From Nostoc sp. 'Peltigera membranacea cyanobiont' N6 (GTDB lineage Bacteria; Cyanobacteriota; Cyanobacteriia; Cyanobacteriales; Nostocaceae): a DNA stretch of 64,000 nucleotides. Positions 1 through 9,789 of this stretch are shown here, one piece after another. The stretch covers positions 4,354,501 through 4,418,500 of the forward strand of contig NZ_CP026681.1 in the NCBI RefSeq assembly GCF_002949735.1, in the 5' to 3' direction. A model generated the notes under the pieces. The model worked only from the letters and a program-made list of their open reading frames with translations, made no database searches and was not told the DNA's origin. Both the position numbers and the translations under genes were made by a program. Every line of letters begins with the position of its first letter. Position 1 is the stretch's first letter.

Positions 1-694
1 CATCCATTAAGAATACTTGGGGGTCACGCGCGATCGCTCGTCCCAATGCAACCCGTTGTCTTTGTCCCCCAGATAGCTGTTTGGGTAAGCGATTCAGCAA
101 TGTTTCAATTTGTAACAGTCGAGCAACACTACGCACCTGTTCATTCACTGCCCGTTCTTTGTCAGAAATGTAGCGCAGTCCTTTAGGTAACTTTCTGGTC
201 GCCCCCACAAAAAGATTTTCCGCCCACGCCTGAAGATATTGAGACGAGGAAGTATTTTCTCCCCCTGCTTCCCCTGCTTCCCCTGCTCCCCTGCTTCCCC
301 TACGCCGTAACCCAAAGGCGATGTTGTCATACACCGTCATGTGAGGATAGAGGGCGTAATTTTGAAACACCATTGCGATGTCGCGTTCCTTGGGTGGTAG
401 GTCATTGATCAAGCGATCGCCTACCCAGATATTACCGCCAGTCATCGTTTCTAACCCAGCGATTAATCTCAGCAGAGTGCTTTTACCACAACCAGAAGGG
501 CCTACCAGCACCATAAATTCGCCATCTGCGATCGTCAGGTTAATCCGTCGCAAGACATTAACACTTCCCGCACGTTCTGGCGCTACATCAGTTTTATCCT
601 CAGACATGAGGGAAGATTGGGTTTGTGAACTTACACCCTCCCCTTTCCGCGCGGAAAAACTTTTATAAACGTTTTCTAAAATAACTTGGGACAC
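1..694 (-). CDS. Sugar-type ABC transporter ATP-binding protein (UgpC/MalK family), partial
   Basis: ATPase subunit energising an importer of sugars or glycerol-phosphate type solutes at the inner membrane. The gene runs off the left edge, so only about 230 N-terminal residues are present. Visible motifs are Walker A (GPSGCGKST), the Q-loop region (MVFQNYALYPHMTVYDNIAFGLR) and the signature LSGGQRQRVALGRA just before the edge. I place the start at a GTG (692-694), which gives MSQVILENVYKSF. Two stretches are unusual: about 25 extra residues after the first strand, and about 50 after IAFGLR. The second begins with a Gly-rich run (GSRGAGEAGEAGG) written by tandem GGGGAAGCA-type DNA repeats, so repeat DNA seems to have been absorbed in frame. 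The partner permeases are not in the window. Confidence 0.88.
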   Translation of the reverse strand, partial: MSQVILENVYKSFSARKGEGVSSQTQSSLMSEDKTDVAPERAGSVNVLRRINLTIADGEFMVLVGPSGCGKSTLLRLIAGLETMTGGNIWVGDRLINDLPPKERDIAMVFQNYALYPHMTVYDNIAFGLRRRGSRGAGEAGEAGGENTSSSQYLQAWAENLFVGATRKLPKGLRYISDKERAVNEQVRSVARLLQIETLLNRLPKQLSGGQRQRVALGRAIARDPQVFLMD

Positions 695-905
695 AATTAA
701 TTATTTGGGAATTGGGAATTGGGAATTGGATTGAAAAAGGGACAAGTGACAAATGATAGTTTAGCGCTCATCATAATACAGGTTCTATCTAAATACGAAA
801 AGTTAAAAAAACAGCTTGCAGTATAAAAAGCAAACTACCCTAAATTTTAGGACTGCCAACAAATAATTACGAATTACGAATTACGAATTATCAAGAGGTG
901 TTGTG
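695..905. other. Intergenic region with short tandem repeats
   Basis: Divergent spacer between the ABC ATPase and the flavin monooxygenase. It holds tandem TTGGGAA-type units (about 704-730) and three copies of ACGAATT (about 868-889), the short tandemly repeated sequences common in Nostoc intergenic DNA. No gene is seen. AGAGG at 894-898 is the ribosome-binding site of the next gene. Confidence 0.6.
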
Positions 906-2162
906 ATGACTACCGATATACCTAAAAATCTTTCCCAAGATCCAAGCGTTAATCCTATCCATGACATTGTAGACGTACAAACCACAGATTGCTGCATTGT
1001 GGGTGGAGGACCAGCCGGAGCAGTTTTGGCGCTGTTATTAGCGCGTCAAGGCATTTCGGTGATGCTGCTGGAAACACACAAAGACTTCGATCGCGACTTT
1101 CGCGGTGATACGATTCATCCATCGGTGATGGAAATTATGGAAGAATTGGGACTTAGTAAAGCTTTGCTAGAACTCCCCCATGCAAAAATGCGCCAAATTA
1201 GGTTTCAAACTCCTGAAGATACTGTCACATTGGCAGATTTTAGTCACCTAAAAACCCGCTATCCCTACATTACAATGCTTCCCCAGGTGAAATTTCTGGA
1301 GTTCATCACCCAAGAAGCCCAAAAATATCCTAGCTTCCATCTGGTAATGGGTGCGAATGTGCAGGAATTAATTGCCGAAAATGGCGAAATTCAAGGTGTC
1401 CGCTATCGGGGAGGTGGTGGTTGGCATGAAGTTCGGGCAATGCTGACGGTGGGTGCAGACGGTCGCCACTCACGTTTGCGCCACCTGGGTGAGTTTGAAT
1501 CCATCGAAACCTCGCCGCCAATGGATATCCTTTGGTTTCGCCTACCGCGTCAGCCAGAAGACGCAGAAGGGGGAATGGGGCGCTTTGGTCAAGGTAAAAT
1601 CATCGCCATGCTTGACCGTGGCGATGAGTGGCAAGTTGCCGATGTCATCCCCAAGGGAGGCTATCAACAACTGCGGGCTGCGGGTTTGGAGGAATTAAAA
1701 AAATCTGTTGTGGAAGTAGTACCAGAATTCCAGCAACGCATCGAAAATTTACATGATTGGTCACAAATAGCTTTTCTCTCGGTCGAATCTAGCCGCGTCA
1801 AACGCTGGTATCGTCCAGGACTATTACTCATCGGTGATGCGGCTCATATAATGTCCCCTGTGGGTGGTGTTGGCATTAATTACGCGATTCAAGATGCTGT
1901 AGTTGCGGCGAATGTACTCAGCAAACCGCTTAAGAACCGAAAAGTACAACTTAGCGACCTAGCAAAAGTACAACGTCAGCGCGAGTTGCCCACACGCATC
2001 ATTCAGGCGTTTCAAACTTTTATCCAAAAACGGGTATTTGCCCCGGTTCTCACCTCAAATAGCACCTTTGTACCACCTGCATTTTTGCGCTTCCCCATTT
2101 TGCGCGACTTACCAGCTAGGTTGATCGCCTTCGGTGTTTTTCCCTCTCATGTCAAGACTTAA
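906..2162 (+). CDS. FAD-dependent monooxygenase (class A, PHBH/UbiH-like)
   Basis: Predicted flavoprotein that uses NAD(P)H and O2 to hydroxylate or oxidise an aromatic-type substrate; the substrate is unknown. The N-terminal Rossmann motif GGGPAGA, the DGRHSRLR segment near residue 185 and the GDAAHIMSPVGGVGINYAIQDA segment near residue 310 are the three FAD-binding signatures of the p-hydroxybenzoate hydroxylase fold. Length (about 418 aa) is normal. AGAGG at 894-898 favours ATG 906 (7 nt spacing) over the GTG at 903. The gene stands alone, divergent from the ABC ATPase. Confidence 0.85.
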   Translation: MTTDIPKNLSQDPSVNPIHDIVDVQTTDCCIVGGGPAGAVLALLLARQGISVMLLETHKDFDRDFRGDTIHPSVMEIMEELGLSKALLELPHAKMRQIRFQTPEDTVTLADFSHLKTRYPYITMLPQVKFLEFITQEAQKYPSFHLVMGANVQELIAENGEIQGVRYRGGGGWHEVRAMLTVGADGRHSRLRHLGEFESIETSPPMDILWFRLPRQPEDAEGGMGRFGQGKIIAMLDRGDEWQVADVIPKGGYQQLRAAGLEELKKSVVEVVPEFQQRIENLHDWSQIAFLSVESSRVKRWYRPGLLLIGDAAHIMSPVGGVGINYAIQDAVVAANVLSKPLKNRKVQLSDLAKVQRQRELPTRIIQAFQTFIQKRVFAPVLTSNSTFVPPAFLRFPILRDLPARLIAFGVFPSHVKT

Positions 2163-2182
2163 TTTTTGCCAAGAATTTTTGA

Positions 2183-2368
2183 TATTTCTGGAATGGGTGG
2201 TACAATCATACTACTCATGCAGAATTGAATGCTCAATTTAGTCAGGCGAAAGTAGCGGACGGTATATTTAATGCTGTTCAAAGCGATCGCTTGGCTTTTA
2301 TGCTAGAAATAACTAAAAACTCAGGCATTATTAAAAAATGCGAACAATTAAACATATCTAGATATTAA
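2183..2368 (+). pseudogene. Possible remnant of an unidentified protein-coding gene
   Basis: Sixty uninterrupted codons with protein-like composition (ending ...ITKNSGIIKKCEQLNISRY) directly follow an in-frame TGA. There is no start codon or ribosome-binding site. It reads like the 3' end of a decayed gene. I do not recognise the family; chance is a real alternative. Confidence 0.25.
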
Positions 2369-2432
2369 TTGGCACTACATCGAAAAATCCCTCTTTTTCA
2401 ATCAGTACTTTTTGCAGTCAGGAGTAATTTTA

Positions 2433-3005
2433 ATGAACAGCTGCGTTTTGATGGCGGAAATTATTAACGAGCCGCAACTCCGCTATACAGCCGATAACTT
2501 GGGAGTTACGGAAATGCTGGTGCAGTTTCCCAATTCCTTGAAACCAGAAGATCCGCCAGCTACCCTGAAAGTTGTCGGGTGGGGGAATTTAGCGACAGAA
2601 ATTCAGCAAAACTACCACCAAGGCGATCGCGTCATCCTGGTAGGGCGTTTAGGTATGAATACTGTTCCGATGGAAGGTTTTAAAGAAAAACGTGCTGAAT
2701 TGACGGTGCAACAGATTCAACCTGTTGGAGGTAGTTTTAATACAGATCCATTACCTTCTGCAACCGTAAATCAATCATTTGCTGAAACTACTCCCCGACA
2801 AGCATCTTCAGCATCTCGTCCTCCACAAAAAGAAGTTAACACTTACGAGTCACCACGTCCAGCGCCTACCCCGGCTGCAAATCCTGTTGGTGTTGCTCCC
2901 CAAACGACAAGTTACGAACCCGTACCTCAACCGACAAATTATGAGCGAACCACTTATCCAGCAGTGAAAGAGGAAGAACCAGATCCAGATGATATTCCCT
3001 TCTAA
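2433..3005 (+). CDS. ssb: Single-stranded DNA-binding protein (cyanobacterial SSB)
   Basis: OB-fold protein that coats single-stranded DNA in replication, repair and recombination and recruits partners through its acidic tip. Residues about 1-105 form the OB fold (MNSCVLMAEIINEPQLRYT..., then KVVGWGNLATEIQQNYHQGDRVILVGRL). A Pro/Thr-rich disordered linker follows, and the chain ends DPDDIPF, the conserved SSB C-terminal peptide. AGGAGT at 2420-2425 points to ATG 2433; an upstream in-frame ATG at 2412 lacks such a site. A terminator hairpin follows at about 3067. Confidence 0.9.
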   Translation: MNSCVLMAEIINEPQLRYTADNLGVTEMLVQFPNSLKPEDPPATLKVVGWGNLATEIQQNYHQGDRVILVGRLGMNTVPMEGFKEKRAELTVQQIQPVGGSFNTDPLPSATVNQSFAETTPRQASSASRPPQKEVNTYESPRPAPTPAANPVGVAPQTTSYEPVPQPTNYERTTYPAVKEEEPDPDDIPF

Positions 3006-3066
3006 AGTTGGTAGTTGAGCGTGTATTCAGTTTGCTAACTAACATTACGATTAGACAATTTTACAA

Positions 3067-3097
3067 ATAGCCATCCTTTAGGATGTGCTATTTTTTT
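3067..3097 (+). terminator. Rho-independent terminator after ssb
   Basis: ATAGC-CATCC pairs with GGATG-(T)-GCTAT across a short TTTA loop, followed by seven T. It lies 60 bp beyond the ssb stop codon on the same strand. Confidence 0.8.
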
Positions 3098-3205
3098 GTC
3101 TGCGTTGATATTTTGCATCTTGTGGTAAAACATCACTGACTCCAGTGGCAAGTCAAGAATAAAGAACGATATATTCTTTTTGGACAGCGTTTCACTTTAT
3201 AGGAA

Positions 3206-4015
3206 ATGACTACATCTGACGAATTAGTTGGCATATTTGACCGTATCTGGGATGGGATTCAAGATGATAAAGATATTTTACTATTAGAAGAATTGCTGAA
3301 AAATAGCAATAATCAGAAAGTCCTACAAGTGGGCAATAACATTATAAATATTGCTGATGGCAAGGATATTCATATTGGCGATCGCACTTACTATAATACA
3401 GACTCTCAAAGCATTAAAGCTGTTATTCAAGAAGTATTAACAGAGCTAATTCATAGTATTAATCTAGGAAAACTGCTTCAAGCAAATTATTTTCAATCTA
3501 ATTTTTTATCTCAAACTCCAAGTGAAAATTTAGTACCAAAAAGCAATTTAGAAAAGCAACAAACTACTCCTTCAATCCTACCAGCTATCACAAAGTTCGA
3601 GTTTGAAGCCGTAACTATAGATACTCAAGGAATAGAAATTAAGCGTTGTCTTAAACAAGCTGAGTATTTTATATAAAATTTAGCAGATGGCATTAGATTG
3701 GAAATGGTTTCTATTGCTGGTGGTAAATTTAAAATGGGCGCACATCAAGATGAATCTGAATCACTTGAAGATGAACGTCCCCAGCACATAGTAACTTTAA
3801 ATCCCTTTTACATGGGGAAATATCCTATTACTCAAGCCCAGTGGAAAGTTATTGCAAAGCTTCCAAAAATTAAGCGCTGTCTAAAACTAGAACCATCTTG
3901 TTTTAAAGGAGATAACTTACCTGTAGAAAGAGTTATACCAGTTCTGTATGAAGGTGCGCCGAACTATATGAGGAACGAACCGCAAAGGATGCAAAGGGCA
4001 CAAAGAAAGAAATAA
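3206..4015 (+). pseudogene. SUMF1/formylglycine-generating-enzyme-like protein, interrupted and truncated
   Basis: Intact relatives are about 350-400 aa and contain an FGE-sulfatase (SUMF1) domain, often in cyanobacterial signalling or effector proteins. Here the N-terminal part (residues 1-156, with a beta-rich GNNIINIADGKDIHIGDRTY stretch) runs into TAA at 3674-3676. The same frame resumes at once with LADGIRLEMVSIAGGKFKMG and YMGKYPITQAQWKV, the FGE core start. The stop falls where relatives have an acidic residue, so one nonsense change is the simplest explanation. About 100 residues into the FGE domain, homology ends after LPVERV, and the last codons come from an interspersed repeat. Most of the catalytic domain is missing. 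Confidence 0.8.
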
Positions 4016-4060
4016 ATAAGAAGCAAAGGAAATTTGGCGCAGCTTCACAAAGAAATGGTA
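3971..4060 (+). repeat. Interspersed repeat, copy 1 (AACGAACCGCAAAGGATGC...)
   Basis: About 90 bp beginning AGGAACGAACCGCAAAGGA and ending TTCACAAAGAAATGGTA. It is closely matched in reverse orientation at 23488-23570. It supplies the last codons of the broken FGE-like gene. Confidence 0.8.
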
Positions 4061-4230
4061 TTAAAACTCTACTACAGAGTGCCCTCTCTCTTCATCGTCT
4101 TTTTTGGCGGAGGTATTGTTTAGCTAAACCGGGTTTCTCAATTTTTTATCTGAAGAAAATCACATCATGAATTGCGATCCTTCGAGTTAATTAGGGAAAA
4201 CTTAACTTAGGTTATCCAGTAGTAAGTTTT

Positions 4231-7200
4231 ATGGTAGAAAATCGAGTCGATGTTCCCGGCTATGGGATTGGTGAAAGAATTTACACCAGCACTCGCACCC
4301 TGGTTTACCGAGGTTGGCGAGAGGCGGATCAAACTCCTGTTGTCATCAAACTTCTTAAAAGTTCTTATCCCAGTCTGATTGAGTTGGCTCAATTCAGGAA
4401 TCAGTATACAATTGCGAAAATCTTAAATGTTCTTGGGGTTGTTCGGATCTATAGTCTGGAGAGTTATCAAAATCGACCCGCCCTGATTTTAGAAGACTTT
4501 GGTGGAATTTCTTTGAAGGAGTATTCTGCCTCTTGGAGACAGGGATTCAGAAATTTAGGAAGTCAGAAAAACCTCTCACACCCCTGTCCTCACTTTTTGA
4601 GCGAGTTTCTCCAGATTGCGATCGCACTTGCTGATATTCTCGCCGATCTCTACCATCACGAAATCATCCACAAGGATATCAAACCCGCCAATATCCTGAT
4701 AAACCCTATCACAAAGCAGATTAAACTCATTGACTTTAGCATTGCTTCCCTGCTACCAAGAGTTAATCAACTTTCAACCAGCCCGACTGTTTTAGAAGGA
4801 ACCCTGGCCTATCTCTCCCCCGAACAAACTGGGCGAATGAACCGGGGGATTGATTACCGCACGGACTTCTATTCTCTCGGAGTCACTTTCTATGAACTCT
4901 TAACAGGGCAATTGCCATTTCAATCCGATGATTTTATGGAATTGGTGCATTGTCATATAGCGAAACAACCACCACTTTTAAGGGATAGAGAAGATATTCC
5001 CCAAATTCTTTGTGATATCGTCATGAAACTGATGGCGAAAAATGCTGAAGACCGCTATCAGAGTGCATTAGGGCTAAAGCACGATCTGCAAATGTGTTTA
5101 GAGCAATTGCAAGAAAGTGGGAATATTATCCCATTTCAGCTAGGGTACAGGGACGTTTGCGATCGCTTTACGATTCCCGAAAAACTCTACGGCCGGGAAC
5201 TAGAAGTCTTAATGATGCTAGCAACCTTTGAGCGGGTGCGCCAGGGAAATTCTGAAATGATCCTTGTAGCAGGTTCCTCTGGCATTGGGAAAACGGCAAT
5301 TGTCAACGAAGTTCACAAACCAATCACCCGTCAGTGTGGATACTTTATCAAGGGCAAATTCGATCAATTTAATCGTAATATTCCCTTTTTTGCTTTGGTG
5401 CAAGCCTTTCGGGACTTAATGACACAACTGCTGACAGAAAGTGATGCTCAAATTGACCAGTGGAAGACTCAAATTTTATCTACATTGGGTGAAAGTGGTC
5501 AAGTGATTATTGAGGTGATTCCAGAACTCGAACGAATCATTGGGAAACAGCCCTCCGTCCCAGAATTATCAGGTACTGCTGTTCAAAGCCGCTTCAATTT
5601 GCTGTTTCAGAAATTCATTCAAGTTTTCACAACCCAAGAGCATCCCCTCGTTATTTTCCTTGATGATTTACAATGGGCAGACTCGGCTTCCTTAAAACTG
5701 ATGCACCTGCTGATGAGTGAAGCCAGCAAATCTTATTTGCTAGTGATTGGAGCATATCGAGATAATGAGGTTTCTTCTGCACATCCCTTGATGTTGACCA
5801 TTGAGGAAATGCGTCAAGAAGGGATTAAAGTTAGTAGTATTGTCCTTGCTGCCCTCACCCAAACCGACCTGAATCAACTGATTGCAGATACCCTCAAATA
5901 TTCAACAGAACAAGCAACTGCGATCGCTAATCTGGTCTATCAAAAGACCAAAGGTAATCCATTTTTCACTAACCAGTTTCTCAAATCGCTGCATGAAGAT
6001 GGGCTGATTAGCTTTGCCAGCAGAACAGGTGATTGGCAGTGCAATCTTGCTCAAATCCGGGCGCTATCTTTTACAGAAGATATTGTGGAGTTTGTGGCGC
6101 TGCAACTCCAAAAATTACCACAGCAGACTCTGGATGTTCTCAAACTGGCTGCTTGTGTCGGCAATCAGTTTGATTTAGAAACTCTAGCGGTTGTCTATGA
6201 AAAATCTCCAGCCCAAACCGCAGCAGATTTGTGGCCAGCCCTCAAAGATGGATTAATTTTGCCCAATGGCGAAGGTTATACATTCTTTCAGGATGAGTCT
6301 GTTGTCATGGATGATTTGACAAATGACAACGGATCGATAACTATTACCTACAAATTTCTTCACGATCGCGTTCAACAAGCTGCTCATTCACTAATTCCGG
6401 CGGATCGGAAATCAGCAACGCACCTCAAGATTGGTCAATTACTGTTGAGCAATACCCCAGAAACTGAGCAAGAATTGCTGATTTTTGAAATTGTCAACCA
6501 GTTGAATATTGGCATAGAACTAATCGCATCTCAAAGCGATCGCGATCGACTCGCACAACTCAATCTGCTAGCAGGAAAGAAAGCCAAGTCTTCCACAGCT
6601 TACCAAGTAGCAATTGAGTATTTAACTGCGGGGATTCGTTTATTGAGATGCGACTGTTGGCAAAGTCAGTATGAATTGGCTTTGACACTGCACGAATTAG
6701 CCGCCGATGCTGCTTATCTCAGTGGCGAGTATGAACAGATGGAACAATTGGCTCAAACAGCGATCCAGGAAACCAAAACGCCCCTAGATCGAGTCAGCAT
6801 TTACGAAACCAAAATCCAGGCGTATACAGCTAAAAATGATGTGTTGGGAGCGATCGCGATCGCTCGTCAGGGAATGAGTCAGTTCGGTGTGATTTTCCCA
6901 GAAACACCCACCCTGCAAGATATTCAGCAAGCCCTCCAAGAAACTGCTACCCTGATTAACGGTCGTGATATTGCAGAATTGGTTGACTTACCTCTGATGG
7001 TAGCCGCAGATAAGCTAGCAGTTACCCGAATTGTGGCAAATGTTGCTCCAGCCGTTTACATTGCCGAGCCAAATTTGTTTCCACTACTCATCTTATCTCA
7101 AGTCCAAGCATCTATTGAGTCCGGCAATGCTCCATTTTCTGCCTTTTGTTATGCCTGTTATGGAATTTTGTTGAGCGGAATTCTTCAGGATATTGAAACA

Positions 7201-9789
7201 GCCGATCGAGTTGGCAACCTTGCCTTGGCACTAACTGAAAAATTTAATATTAGCGACATCAAACCCACGGTATTTTATGTTGTAGGTGCTTTCATTACTT
7301 ATTTGAAGTCTCCTTTGAAAAAATCTTTGCAGCTGATGCAGGAGGGTTACAAGATTGCCTTGGAAACTGGAAATATATACTACGTAGGCTTCAACACCAA
7401 AGACATCTGCCAGTATTCCTATTTCTTGGGTCGAGAGTTGAACTCGTTAGAGCAAGAGATTCAGGCTTACACTCGTGTTTTGGAAAATTTTAAGCAAGTC
7501 ACAACCCTCAACTACTGCCGCATCTTTTGGCAAACAGTTTTGAATTTGCAAGGGCTTGCTGAGAATCCCTGTATTATGACAGGTGAGGCACTGAACGAAA
7601 CAGAATTTGTGACTCAACTGGTTCAAGCCAATGAATTGACTGGACTTCACTATTTTTTTCTCCACAAATTGATTCTCTGTTATCTGTTTGAAAATCTCTC
7701 TCAAGCAGTGGAAATAGCTGCTCAAGCTAGAGAATATCTCGTTGCGGGCACGGGCTATGCCACTGTGCCGATATTTTATTTTTATGATTCCCTGACGGCT
7801 TTAGCAGAGTATTCTATAGCTACGGCCTCTCGCCAAAAAACATTATTGGAACGGGTGACAGAAAACCAAGGAAAAATGCAGATATGGGCGCACCACGCAC
7901 CGATGAATTATTTGCACAAATTTGAACTGGTGAAAGCCGAAGAATGCCGAGTGTTGGGACTTATGGCGCAGGCAGTGGATCTTTACGATCGCGCCATCGC
8001 TGGGGCAAAAATCAATAGATACGTTCAGGAAGAAGCCCTGGCCAATGAACTGGCAGCCCGATTTTATTTAGAATGGAACAAAGAAGCGATCGCTCAAATT
8101 TACTTAGAAAATGCCTATTACACTTACCTTAGTTGGGGAGCGATCGCTAAAGTTAACCAGTTAGAAAAGCAATATTCTCAATTATTGCTTAAGGTTTTTG
8201 AGCAAGATGAAACTGGTTCTTCAACCCTCACCACTACCATCGGATTCAGCCAGAGTAGTTCTAGTGGGACTGAAGCGTTAGATTTAGCAACGGTAATGAA
8301 AGCCTCTCATGCACTGGCTGGAGAAATTGAGTTAGAAAAGCTGTTGACAACCCTGATGCAGGTTGTAATCGAAAATGCCGGGGCTGACAAATCAATCCTC
8401 CTGCTGCTTCAAGAGGATAATTGGGTAATTGCAGCTCAAAAAACCAGCCAAGCGATCGGCGAAGAGGAGCAATTTCTTCTACCACGGGCTACGCCTACGG
8501 GTGAAAACCTGGGGATAATAAACCTGCATCCCCTTCCTCTTTCAGACAGTCAGAATATTCCCAAAACGGTTGTGAACTATGTCTCGCGTACCTCCGATAC
8601 CTTAGTGCTAGATGATGCCCGCAGAGAAACCACCTTCGCCAACGATCCCTACATCATTCAATGGCAACCCAAAAGCTTGCTATGTACGCCTATTCACAAT
8701 CGCGGCCAGATCGTCGGCATCCTTTACCTAGAAAACAGTTTGACGACTGGAGCCTTTACCCAAAACCGTCTTGAGGTTTTGCGGTTGCTCACAGCACAAG
8801 CTGCCATCTCGTTGCAAAATGCTATGTTGTATAACAATCTAGCCGTAGCCAAAGCCCAACTAGAGGACTACAACCATACCTTGGAGCAAAAGGTAGAGCA
8901 GAGAACTCTGGAGTTGAATGATAAAAATCAGCATCTCTCGGAAACTTTAGAACAACTGCAACATACACAAAGCCAACTGATTCAAACTGAAAAAATGTCT
9001 TCATTGGGACAAATGGTTGCAGGTGTTGCCCACGAAATTAACAACCCGATTAACTTTATCTATGGCAACCTCACCTATACCAATGAATATTGTCAAGATT
9101 TGCTGCACCTGATTGAGCGGTATCAGCACTACTATCCTCAACCATTTGTTGAGATTCAAGAAGAACTAGAAGCAATAGATTTAAACTTTCTTAAATCCGA
9201 CTTACAAAAATTGCTGCAATCAATGAAAGTAGGGACAGATCGCATCCGTCAAATTGTCCTTTCTCTCCGCAATTTCTCGCGACTGGATGAGGCTGAAATG
9301 AAAAGTGTCAATCTTCATGAAGGCATCGACAGCACTTTGTTAATTTTACACCACCGTCTAGAAAATAAAACCCACCGCCCTGCAATCAATGTAATTAAGG
9401 AATATGCACAGTTACCAGAGGTCACTTGCTACGCCAGTCAGCTCAATCAAGTATTTATGAATATTCTGAGCAATGCTATTGATGCATTGGATTTATCATT
9501 CACAACTGAACATAGACAAACCAAAATCCCCACCATCAAAATTCGTACCAAAATGGCTGATGCTAACACAATAACTATTCAAATTGCAGATAATGGTCTC
9601 GGCATATCTGAGGAGGTAAAACAGCGACTATTTGATCCATTTTTCACAACAAAACCTATTGGTACAGGAACAGGCTTAGGATTATCAATTAGCCACTCTA
9701 TTATAGAAAAACATGGAGGAAAATTAAGTATTATATCAGAGCCAGGAAATGGAGCAGAGTTTTCTCTCTCTATCCCCTTAAATTGCTAA
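4231..9789 (+). CDS. Three-domain Ser/Thr kinase - AAA ATPase - GAF sensor histidine kinase
   Basis: Very large (1852 aa) cytoplasmic signalling protein of a family common in Nostoc. Residues about 10-270 are a Ser/Thr kinase (VVIKLLK lysine, HKDIKPANIL at 147-156, then DFSIA). Residues about 320-500 are an AAA/STAND-type ATPase (GSSGIGKT at 348-355, LDDLQWAD Walker B). A long helical TPR-like middle follows, then a GAF domain (about 1370-1530), a coiled coil and a HisKA domain with phospho-acceptor His1601 in GVAHEINNP. The C-terminus is a HATPase (DNGLGIS, GTGTGLGLSIS). The gene converges on and overlaps the next gene by 12 bp. It probably links Ser/Thr and His-Asp phosphorylation; the signal is unknown. 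Confidence 0.92.
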   Translation: MVENRVDVPGYGIGERIYTSTRTLVYRGWREADQTPVVIKLLKSSYPSLIELAQFRNQYTIAKILNVLGVVRIYSLESYQNRPALILEDFGGISLKEYSASWRQGFRNLGSQKNLSHPCPHFLSEFLQIAIALADILADLYHHEIIHKDIKPANILINPITKQIKLIDFSIASLLPRVNQLSTSPTVLEGTLAYLSPEQTGRMNRGIDYRTDFYSLGVTFYELLTGQLPFQSDDFMELVHCHIAKQPPLLRDREDIPQILCDIVMKLMAKNAEDRYQSALGLKHDLQMCLEQLQESGNIIPFQLGYRDVCDRFTIPEKLYGRELEVLMMLATFERVRQGNSEMILVAGSSGIGKTAIVNEVHKPITRQCGYFIKGKFDQFNRNIPFFALVQAFRDLMTQLLTESDAQIDQWKTQILSTLGESGQVIIEVIPELERIIGKQPSVPELSGTAVQSRFNLLFQKFIQVFTTQEHPLVIFLDDLQWADSASLKLMHLLMSEASKSYLLVIGAYRDNEVSSAHPLMLTIEEMRQEGIKVSSIVLAALTQTDLNQLIADTLKYSTEQATAIANLVYQKTKGNPFFTNQFLKSLHEDGLISFASRTGDWQCNLAQIRALSFTEDIVEFVALQLQKLPQQTLDVLKLAACVGNQFDLETLAVVYEKSPAQTAADLWPALKDGLILPNGEGYTFFQDESVVMDDLTNDNGSITITYKFLHDRVQQAAHSLIPADRKSATHLKIGQLLLSNTPETEQELLIFEIVNQLNIGIELIASQSDRDRLAQLNLLAGKKAKSSTAYQVAIEYLTAGIRLLRCDCWQSQYELALTLHELAADAAYLSGEYEQMEQLAQTAIQETKTPLDRVSIYETKIQAYTAKNDVLGAIAIARQGMSQFGVIFPETPTLQDIQQALQETATLINGRDIAELVDLPLMVAADKLAVTRIVANVAPAVYIAEPNLFPLLILSQVQASIESGNAPFSAFCYACYGILLSGILQDIETADRVGNLALALTEKFNISDIKPTVFYVVGAFITYLKSPLKKSLQLMQEGYKIALETGNIYYVGFNTKDICQYSYFLGRELNSLEQEIQAYTRVLENFKQVTTLNYCRIFWQTVLNLQGLAENPCIMTGEALNETEFVTQLVQANELTGLHYFFLHKLILCYLFENLSQAVEIAAQAREYLVAGTGYATVPIFYFYDSLTALAEYSIATASRQKTLLERVTENQGKMQIWAHHAPMNYLHKFELVKAEECRVLGLMAQAVDLYDRAIAGAKINRYVQEEALANELAARFYLEWNKEAIAQIYLENAYYTYLSWGAIAKVNQLEKQYSQLLLKVFEQDETGSSTLTTTIGFSQSSSSGTEALDLATVMKASHALAGEIELEKLLTTLMQVVIENAGADKSILLLLQEDNWVIAAQKTSQAIGEEEQFLLPRATPTGENLGIINLHPLPLSDSQNIPKTVVNYVSRTSDTLVLDDARRETTFANDPYIIQWQPKSLLCTPIHNRGQIVGILYLENSLTTGAFTQNRLEVLRLLTAQAAISLQNAMLYNNLAVAKAQLEDYNHTLEQKVEQRTLELNDKNQHLSETLEQLQHTQSQLIQTEKMSSLGQMVAGVAHEINNPINFIYGNLTYTNEYCQDLLHLIERYQHYYPQPFVEIQEELEAIDLNFLKSDLQKLLQSMKVGTDRIRQIVLSLRNFSRLDEAEMKSVNLHEGIDSTLLILHHRLENKTHRPAINVIKEYAQLPEVTCYASQLNQVFMNILSNAIDALDLSFTTEHRQTKIPTIKIRTKMADANTITIQIADNGLGISEEVKQRLFDPFFTTKPIGTGTGLGLSISHSIIEKHGGKLSIISEPGNGAEFSLSIPLNC

